Below, piece after piece: positions 43,314 through 49,706 of a stretch of 64,000 bases of DNA (position 1 is its first letter; every line of letters begins with the position of its first letter). The position numbers and the translations under genes are program-made. Origin of the DNA: Verrucomicrobiota bacterium (GTDB lineage Bacteria > Verrucomicrobiota > Verrucomicrobiia > Chthoniobacterales > Terrimicrobiaceae). Under the pieces are notes generated by a model. That model was not told the DNA's origin, made no database searches, and saw only the letters and a program-made list of their open reading frames with translations. The stretch lies in the NCBI GenBank assembly GCA_026398275.1, contig JAPLTF010000015.1, forward strand, positions 1 to 64,000. The letters run 5' to 3'.

Positions 43314-43333
43314 CACGGCGGCACAGCGCCGTG
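43314..43333. repeat. CTGTGC-loop hairpin repeat, copy 4
   Basis: CACGGCG-gcacag-CGCCGTG, identical in stem and loop to the copy at 33331. It lies just downstream of the pseudopilin gene (minus strand) and could act as its transcript-end hairpin. Confidence 0.6.
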
Positions 43334-43375
43334 GCACAGGGAATTTATCCTGATTTCGCGCCGCGGGCGCGGAAA

Positions 43376-44002
43376 CTATTGGAAGCTGACGATGTCGTCC
43401 ACCTTCTTGCCGCTGGAATCCACCGTCTTCGACGTGTCCTGCTGGATCATGTTCGGACCGAAGCTGATCGTGATCACCGTGGTGCGGAAATTGTTCTTCT
43501 GGTTCGTATCGTAGTATTCCAGAGCAGTGTTGTAGCTCGTATCCATCTTGATCGCATAGGGCGTGCCCCACGGGTCATAGAACATGCCATCGGCGGCGAT
43601 CCCATCCTTGGGTTTGTTGGTTGCCCCCTTGGATGGCCGCCCCTCCAGAAAAACAATCTTGCGGGGATTAAGCCCGTTGTAGTCCTCCCCCATCAATACC
43701 TTCACGATCTCGTTGTTGTATTGCGAGCCGGTATTCGGCCCTTGAAACCAGCCCTGCGAAGCCTCGGCCCCGTCGTCCGGGGACACGACAGCCGTCGGCA
43801 GCTTTCCATACTCCGTCTCGTAGCCCTTCACCGCGATCGCGAGCTGGACGACATCATTTTTTGCCTTGGCCTTCCGCGCCGCTTCGATCACGCCGGTCAC
43901 CGCCGGAAACAAAAGCGCCATCAGAATCCCGATGATCGCAATCACGATCAGGAGCTCGATGAGGGTAAAACCTTTGGACTTCCGGTAGGGGAGGGCAGTC
44001 AT
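43376..44002 (-). CDS. Type II secretion-type pseudopilin (GspG-like)
   Basis: A 208-residue protein. The prepilin leader MTALPYRKSKG is followed by FTLIELLIVIAIIGILMALLFPAV, with E at +5 of the mature chain. The C-terminal domain has GMFYDPWGTPYAIKMD, the DPWGxPY motif typical of major pseudopilins (GspG). AGGAG lies seven bases before the ATG. No other secretion genes accompany it. A candidate LacI site lies 65-78 bases upstream of the ATG, so it may be induced together with the glucan hydrolases, perhaps to help display or export them or to form an adhesive filament. That link is inference. Confidence 0.85.
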   Translation of the reverse strand: MTALPYRKSKGFTLIELLIVIAIIGILMALLFPAVTGVIEAARKAKAKNDVVQLAIAVKGYETEYGKLPTAVVSPDDGAEASQGWFQGPNTGSQYNNEIVKVLMGEDYNGLNPRKIVFLEGRPSKGATNKPKDGIAADGMFYDPWGTPYAIKMDTSYNTALEYYDTNQKNNFRTTVITISFGPNMIQQDTSKTVDSSGKKVDDIVSFQ

Positions 44003-44066
44003 TGGGAACTCCTGACACTCTACACCCCGAGTTCCCGCAGAAACAACTCCCCGATTGAGTTTTTAC

Positions 44067-44080
44067 TTGAACAGTTGAAC
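44067..44080. promoter_or_regulatory. Candidate LacI operator C
   Basis: On the minus strand GTTCAACTGTTCAA, sharing 13 consecutive bases with operator B. It lies 65-78 bases upstream of the pseudopilin ATG in an AT-rich patch. A possible promoter (TTGTTT, then TGTAGA) lies between it and the gene, so the site would be upstream of the -35 box, a position used for activation as well as repression. Confidence 0.5.
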
Positions 44081-44128
44081 GGGAGGGTTGCGCCATGGCG
44101 CTGGCGCGTGCGGGAAAGCTAGCGCGGT

Positions 44129-45289
44129 TTAAGACGCGTAGAGGCTGTCCACGATGGCGCGCGCGCGTTCGCCCGGCAGGACCCCGGGTTCCATCTGGTT
44201 CATGACATAGCCGAAACCGATCCCGTTTTCGGGGTCGGCAAAACCAAGGCTTCCCCCGGCGCCGGGGTGCCCGAACGCGCGGAGCGACGGGCCGAGCAAC
44301 GACCGGATCTTTTTTTTCGCTGGCGCATCGAGCGGATCCATCATGAATCCCGCGGAGAATGAGGTGTCGAGCTGGAGCACCTTGTCAAATCCCTGCGACA
44401 GGCGGGTCGTCATCCATGCAATGGTATTTTTTCCGAGATACCTCCTCCCCCGCCAGATCCCGCCGAGCGCAAGCATCGCATAAAATTTTCCCAGGGCGGA
44501 TGCCGACCCGATCCCGCCCATCGAGGGGATGGAGGCGGACCTTGCGGAGGGGGAGTTCATGGCGGAGACCGCGAGGAGCCCGCCTGGCGTGGAGAAGGCC
44601 CGCCTCGTCAGCGAGCCCGGCTTTGCCATGGCCTCGAGAAATGCGTCGTTGCGATCGGGTGACACCGCGGTTTTTGCAGGGAGGACAGAGGCCGCACGGT
44701 GGTGGAGTTCGGACGGGAGCCCGATCCAGAGATCGAGCCCGAGCGGCTCCGCGAACTGCGTGCGCCAATAGTCTCCAAGCGGAATGCCACCGTTCAGGCG
44801 GCGGACGATCTCATCGGCGAGAAACCCGAACGTGCGGGGCCCGTAGCCGGGCCCGCCGACCGCATCCTGAAACGGAGCCTGCTCCTCGATCGCCCGGGCC
44901 ACGTCCCCGTGTTCAAGGACCGAGAGATCCGTCCTGTCCAATGCCCCAAGCCCCGCGCTGTGCGAAAGGACCTGACCGAGCGTAACGTCCGCTTTTCCTC
45001 CACCGCAAAACTCCGGCCAGATTTCCGCCACCCTTGTGTCCAGCCCGAGACCGGCGGACTCGATCGCGTGAAGCGCGCAAGCCGCCGCCATGCCCTTGGT
45101 GGCGGACCAGATCAGCACCAGGGTATCCGGCTGCCAGGGAACCTGCCGGGCCGCATCGCGAAACCCGCCGCAGAGGCTGAGGATCTCCTCCCCGTCCTGC
45201 CAGACGGAGACGGCGGCACCGACTTCACGGCCTTTTGAAAAATTGGACCCGAAGGCGGATTGGACGCGGGAGGCGGAAATCTCGGACAC
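44129..45289 (-). CDS. Serine beta-lactamase-like hydrolase/esterase
   Basis: A 386-residue protein of the class C beta-lactamase/EstB fold. The nucleophile motif SATK (S-x-x-K) lies in LVLIWSATKGMAA (about residue 63). The second motif is Y-x-P in GPGYGPRTFGFL. The third is HPGAGG in place of the KTG triad. The HxG form and lack of a signal peptide suggest a cytoplasmic esterase or peptidase rather than an antibiotic-degrading enzyme. The gene begins four bases after the TPR gene stops, so the two form a unit. Confidence 0.82.
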   Translation of the reverse strand: MSEISASRVQSAFGSNFSKGREVGAAVSVWQDGEEILSLCGGFRDAARQVPWQPDTLVLIWSATKGMAAACALHAIESAGLGLDTRVAEIWPEFCGGGKADVTLGQVLSHSAGLGALDRTDLSVLEHGDVARAIEEQAPFQDAVGGPGYGPRTFGFLADEIVRRLNGGIPLGDYWRTQFAEPLGLDLWIGLPSELHHRAASVLPAKTAVSPDRNDAFLEAMAKPGSLTRRAFSTPGGLLAVSAMNSPSARSASIPSMGGIGSASALGKFYAMLALGGIWRGRRYLGKNTIAWMTTRLSQGFDKVLQLDTSFSAGFMMDPLDAPAKKKIRSLLGPSLRAFGHPGAGGSLGFADPENGIGFGYVMNQMEPGVLPGERARAIVDSLYAS

Positions 45290-45293
45290 GGGA

Positions 45294-45761
45294 TTAGAGG
45301 AGCCCGCTCACGGATTTGAGATCGGGATCGTATTTGGCGATCTCGCGGAACTTGTTGTCCATTTCAAAACTCGTGCGCAGCGCCGCCGTCGCCTCCTCAA
45401 GATTTCCCAGCACGGCATCATAGCAACCGAGATTATAAAAATACGTCGCCTCGCTCGTCAGGCTTGGCGGGCCGCTGAGCAGGATCTCCTTGGCCTCGGA
45501 GGTGCGCCCGAGCTCGTGCAGGCAGAACGCCCCATGGATATACCCCGTCGCGTCCTCCGGAAAATTCCGCCGCAGACGCTCGCAAACGCCCAGAGCCGGC
45601 GTCCACTGGCGCCCGCGCATCAGAACGAAGAGCCGGAGCTGAAGGATCTCCTCCCGGTCCTGGTCCTTCGCGGCCAGGGAATCCAGCTCGGCAAGAGCCT
45701 CGGCGGGCATCTCCAACTCAAGGTAACCCTGCGCGGCAAGCAGGATGCGTTCGATTGACAT
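45294..45761 (-). CDS. Small TPR-like protein
   Basis: A 155-residue protein, all-helical, with tetratricopeptide-like units: ALAELDSLAAKDQDREEILQL, ALGVCERLRRNFPEDATGYI and YNLGCYDAVLGNLEEATAAL. It has no signal or membrane segment and is probably an adaptor. The ATG at 45761 gives the natural N-terminus MSIERILLAAQGYLE. It is the first gene of a two-gene unit with the serine hydrolase, transcribed away from the GGDEF-EAL gene. Confidence 0.65.
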   Translation of the reverse strand: MSIERILLAAQGYLELEMPAEALAELDSLAAKDQDREEILQLRLFVLMRGRQWTPALGVCERLRRNFPEDATGYIHGAFCLHELGRTSEAKEILLSGPPSLTSEATYFYNLGCYDAVLGNLEEATAALRTSFEMDNKFREIAKYDPDLKSVSGLL

Positions 45762-45847
45762 CGGGGAAAAGCTAGCGTCCAACCCGCGATTTTCAATGAG
45801 CTTTCTTGCGCGAGGTAACACACTTGCTTTTTGCGGACACGGGCACG

Positions 45848-47635
45848 ATGATCCGCCGGATGATGCATCCGGTCGCCCCAACGGACTCCCTGGAACTGGC
45901 CGATCCCGTCGATCTGCCGGGAACCTCCCTCAAGGTCCTTGTGGTCGAGGATGACCGCCCGACGAGGCTCCTCCTGGAACGGATGATCCGCGGGCGCGGG
46001 CACGATGTCCATGGCTGCGACTCCGCGGAACAGGCCCGCGAGCTTCTCGGAAAAACTTTTTACCCGCTCATCGTCCTGGATATCCAGCTCCCCGGAATGA
46101 ACGGCCTGGATTTCAGCCGCCTGCTGCGCGAGCACCCGCAGGGGAAATTTTACTACATCCTCGCCGGCACCGGAAACAACCGGCCGGATGATCTCAGGCA
46201 GATTCTGGATGCCGGTGCCGACGACTACATCGGGAAGCCCTACCATCCCGGGCTCCTGGATGTCCGGCTCGCCGTGGCCGAGGCGGCCGTGAAGGACATC
46301 GCGGAACGCCGGCGACTGGAATACGACCTGGAATTCCTTGCCGATCACGACCCGCTCACAAAGCTCTTCAACCGGAGGAAGCTCCCGCTGGCGGTGGGCG
46401 ATGCCGTGGCGGAGGCCAGGGCCGGGCGATCCGGGGCCCTGCTCTACATCGATCTCGACAACTTCAAGGTCGTCAACGACACGCTCGGCCACGAGGCGGG
46501 GGACCGCCTCCTGCTCACCGTCGCGGACATCCTCCGCAGCACGGTCCGGGCGGACGATATTCTGGTAAGGTTCGGCGGGGATGAATTCGTGATCATCCTG
46601 CCGGATTGTCCGGTATCGGACGCGCTCAATATCGGAGAGGGTCTCCGGGAAAATATCGAAAACCTGGTGTTTGCCGAGGAGGGTCGGACGTTCCGCGTCG
46701 GGGCCTCGATCGGGATCGTCCCCATCGACGGATCGAGGGAGTCATCCGATGTCCTTGGCGTGGCCGATGCCGCCTGCTACGCGGCCAAAGCCGGGGGCCG
46801 GAACCGGGTGGAGCTCTACCGCGAGACCGGCGGCGCACTGGAGACCCTGGTCGCCGACAACGACTGGTCGTCCCGGATCAAGAACGCCATGCGGGACGGC
46901 ACCCTGGGGATCTACTTCCAACCGGTCGTCGCCATCGCCGGACGCACCATCCTATGCCATGAGGTCCTGCTCCGCCTCTCGGACCGCCCGGAGAGCGCCC
47001 CCGTGCACCCGGCGGCGTTCATGAGCGCGGTTCAGCGATCCGGACAAACCGCAAAGCTCGACAGGTTTGTCATCTCCCGCGCGGTGGAATCCCTCCTGGG
47101 CACGCCGGATGCCCACCTTTCCATCAACATCTCCGGAAGCTCGTTCGCCAATGCGGACTTCGCGGATTACGTGGAGGCGACCCTGGTGGCGCATTCCGTG
47201 GGACCGGAACGGATTATTTTCGAGCTCACCGAAAACGAGGTGATCGCCAATCTCGTCCAAGCGCAGTCGGTGATGACCTCTCTGCGGAAGCGCGGGTTCC
47301 GTTTCGCGCTGGATGACTTCGGAACCGGCACCTCCTCGATGAACTACCTCAAGTCGCTCCCGGTCGACATGATCAAAATTGAGGGATCCTTCGTCCGCCA
47401 CCTCGATGCCGACCCGTTCAACCAGGCGGTCGTCCGCGCGGTGCAGGCGCTGGCGGCCGCCTTGAAAATCCCCCTTGTCGCCGAGTATGTGGAATCGCGC
47501 GCGGTCTTCGACCTGCTGGCAAAGATGGGCGTGGAATATATCCAGGGCTACCTTGCCGGCGAGCCGCGCACCACGCCCTATTCGGAAGACGAGCTCTTTG
47601 CGTCACAGGTGTTTCAAGAGACGCACGGACACTGA
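45848..47635 (+). CDS. Response regulator-GGDEF-EAL cyclic-di-GMP enzyme
   Basis: About 595 residues. A receiver domain (VLVVEDDRPTRLLLERM, phosphoacceptor D in LIVLDIQLPGMNG, K in YIGKPYHPG) is followed by a GGDEF domain with intact FGGDEF and an RxxD inhibitory site (RADD, five residues upstream). The EAL domain has EVL in place of EAL, but NIS, ELTE, DDFGTG, KIEG and QGY are kept. The protein should make and degrade c-di-GMP under control of a sensor kinase not in the window. I choose the ATG at 45848. A TTG at 45806 is possible. Confidence 0.9.
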   Translation: MIRRMMHPVAPTDSLELADPVDLPGTSLKVLVVEDDRPTRLLLERMIRGRGHDVHGCDSAEQARELLGKTFYPLIVLDIQLPGMNGLDFSRLLREHPQGKFYYILAGTGNNRPDDLRQILDAGADDYIGKPYHPGLLDVRLAVAEAAVKDIAERRRLEYDLEFLADHDPLTKLFNRRKLPLAVGDAVAEARAGRSGALLYIDLDNFKVVNDTLGHEAGDRLLLTVADILRSTVRADDILVRFGGDEFVIILPDCPVSDALNIGEGLRENIENLVFAEEGRTFRVGASIGIVPIDGSRESSDVLGVADAACYAAKAGGRNRVELYRETGGALETLVADNDWSSRIKNAMRDGTLGIYFQPVVAIAGRTILCHEVLLRLSDRPESAPVHPAAFMSAVQRSGQTAKLDRFVISRAVESLLGTPDAHLSINISGSSFANADFADYVEATLVAHSVGPERIIFELTENEVIANLVQAQSVMTSLRKRGFRFALDDFGTGTSSMNYLKSLPVDMIKIEGSFVRHLDADPFNQAVVRAVQALAAALKIPLVAEYVESRAVFDLLAKMGVEYIQGYLAGEPRTTPYSEDELFASQVFQETHGH

Positions 47636-47645
47636 AGCATCCGTG

Positions 47646-48473
47646 CTACTCGCCGATCTGAACCGCCCGGAGCTCGACGTCTCCGATCTCCAGATCGAGC
47701 GCTTTCTCCGCAGTCCGCAAAAACCCCTCCGTTGAATCAGTCAGCGCGACATGGAGCCGGCCCAGCCGTTCCTGCGGGGCGGCGATGCCGTGCGAGGCCA
47801 GGAGTTCCCTGACGGCAAGCGCGCAATTTCTTGCCGAATCCACGAGCGTCACTCCGGGTCCGGCGGCACGCCCGATGGCGTCGCGCAGCAGGGGGTAGTG
47901 GGTGCATCCCAGCACCAGCGTGTCAATCCCCTGATCCAGCAACGGCGCAAGGTAGCGGCCCAGCATTTGGTCGGTCACCGGATCGTCAAACATTCCCTCC
48001 TCGATCAGCGGGACCAGGAGCGGACAGGCTTCGCTGCAGACAAGGGATTCCTGATCCAGGGTGGTGATCGCATGCTCGTAAGCGCCGCTGGCAATCGTCG
48101 CCCGGGTTCCGATGACTCCGATCCGCTTGTTTTTCGTGGCCTTCACGGCCGCTGCCGCCCCGGGGGAAACGACGCCCTGCACGGGGACTTTGAAAATGTC
48201 CTTCATCCGCGGCACGGCCAGCGCGGAGGCCGTGTTGCAGGCGACCACGAGAATCTTCGCCTGCTCCGCGAGCAGGAGCCCGCCGATCTCGATGCTGTAG
48301 CGCTCGACGGTCTTCCGGCTCTTGCCTCCGTAGGGCACTCGCGCCGTGTCCCCGATGTAAAAAATCGTTTCCGAGGGCAGCAGTTCCTGGAGCGCGGCAA
48401 CGACGGTGAGCCCGCCGATTCCGGAATCAAAAACTCCGATCGGATCGAATCTGGGATGGTTTTCTTCTGGCAT
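47646..48473 (-). CDS. murI: Glutamate racemase
   Basis: A 275-residue enzyme that makes D-glutamate for peptidoglycan. IGVFDSGIGGLTVV opens the chain. The two catalytic cysteines lie in VVACNTASA (about residue 80) and LVLGCTHYPLL (about residue 193). GDTARVPYGGKS is also diagnostic. The gene follows the amidase gene by 10 bases on the same strand, so both belong to a cell-wall unit. Confidence 0.95.
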   Translation of the reverse strand: MPEENHPRFDPIGVFDSGIGGLTVVAALQELLPSETIFYIGDTARVPYGGKSRKTVERYSIEIGGLLLAEQAKILVVACNTASALAVPRMKDIFKVPVQGVVSPGAAAAVKATKNKRIGVIGTRATIASGAYEHAITTLDQESLVCSEACPLLVPLIEEGMFDDPVTDQMLGRYLAPLLDQGIDTLVLGCTHYPLLRDAIGRAAGPGVTLVDSARNCALAVRELLASHGIAAPQERLGRLHVALTDSTEGFLRTAEKALDLEIGDVELRAVQIGE

Positions 48474-48483
48474 ATCGAGGGTT

Positions 48484-49608
48484 TCAGGGGGTGGTGGAAA
48501 GCGCGCTGGCAGCCTGGTTGACAGCCTCCCCGATGTCGGTTTTTGATCCGACGGGCACCGGTGGAGCCGGGTCTTTTTTCAGCGGCGGGGCGGTGGTGGC
48601 GTCCGTGGCGGCAACGACTGCGGATGGTTTGAAATACTGCATCTGCCCGGCCACGGCGCTCTTATAGCGATTGACCCCTTCGAGGATCGCGCGGGCGAAG
48701 GCATCGCGGTAGGCGGTGCCGGCAATCTGTCGCGAGTCGAAGGGGTGGTTCATAAACCCACCTTCAAGCAACACGCCGGGAATATCAATATCCCGGATCA
48801 CCAGGAAGCGCGCCCGCTTGATCCCCCGGTCGTAAAGCCGCAGATGCCGCAGAAGCGAGGAGTGCATGGCGGTTGCGAGCGCAATATTCTCGGAGTCGCG
48901 CTGGTGCCCCGGGTAGGGCTTGAAGTCACTGTAGCTCAGATTTTCCTCATCCATCGAGGGCACCCCCCTCGGCGCGAGCGCATAGGTCTCGATGCCGGAG
49001 GCCCCGCCCACGTTGCTCTTGTTGAAATGCACGCTCACAAAGATCGCGTTCGGGTATTTGTTCGCCATGGCGGGACGGTTTTCCAAGGGGATGAAAACAT
49101 CGGTCATGCGCGTCAGGCGGACGTTGTAGCCATTTTCCTCCAACAGCTTTTTTGCGCGCAGGACCACATCCAGCGCGGCGTCCTTCTCGGATCCCAGCGG
49201 CCCTTTCGCCCCGCTGTCGTGCCCGCCGTGGCCGGCATCGAGGATCACCGTGCGCACCGCGGTCGCATCCTTGATTTTTCCCGGCCGCATCACCGGCTCG
49301 ATGATCTTGGTCACGTCCATCGCCGAGATCAGGAACTTCCCGCCTTTGGACACCATGTCGAAGCAGAGCACGTATTTGACGTTGTTGATGTAGACCTCGC
49401 GGCCACCGGCGCTGCCCCGGATCGTCCTCCCCTGGCCGGTCAGCGTGAATGTGTTGCCCTCGATCAGCGGAGCGTTGAGCCTGTAGAACGTGGTCACGTC
49501 CTCGAGCGGAACATAGCGGCGCCCCTCGTGCAGGGTGATGTTCCACTGCGCGGAGGCTGCCTGGATGGCGGCGAACAAAATGAGAAATATCGTGGTCGGG
49601 ATTCGCAC
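48484..49608 (-). CDS. N-acetylmuramoyl-L-alanine amidase (Amidase_3)
   Basis: A 374-residue exported protein with a signal peptide (MRIPTTIFLILFAAIQAASA). The N-terminal part resembles a copper amine oxidase-like/AMIN region (VPLEDVTTFYRLNAPLIEG). The catalytic domain has the zinc motifs VILDAGHGGHDSGAKG (H, with E in GSEKD), SVHFNKSN and LLEGGFMNH with the catalytic E. It cleaves the amide between MurNAc and the stem peptide, for cell separation or turnover. A proline-rich C-terminal tail follows. It precedes murI in the same unit and diverges from valS. Confidence 0.9.
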   Translation of the reverse strand: MRIPTTIFLILFAAIQAASAQWNITLHEGRRYVPLEDVTTFYRLNAPLIEGNTFTLTGQGRTIRGSAGGREVYINNVKYVLCFDMVSKGGKFLISAMDVTKIIEPVMRPGKIKDATAVRTVILDAGHGGHDSGAKGPLGSEKDAALDVVLRAKKLLEENGYNVRLTRMTDVFIPLENRPAMANKYPNAIFVSVHFNKSNVGGASGIETYALAPRGVPSMDEENLSYSDFKPYPGHQRDSENIALATAMHSSLLRHLRLYDRGIKRARFLVIRDIDIPGVLLEGGFMNHPFDSRQIAGTAYRDAFARAILEGVNRYKSAVAGQMQYFKPSAVVAATDATTAPPLKKDPAPPVPVGSKTDIGEAVNQAASALSTTP

Positions 49609-49706
49609 CGCCGCCGAACGTGCGGGCGGGCGGTCGCTGGCGCAAGGGATTTTTCATGCGAAAGCCGATTGAATCTGCCGCCGATTCCGCCACAATACCC
49701 GGTTCG

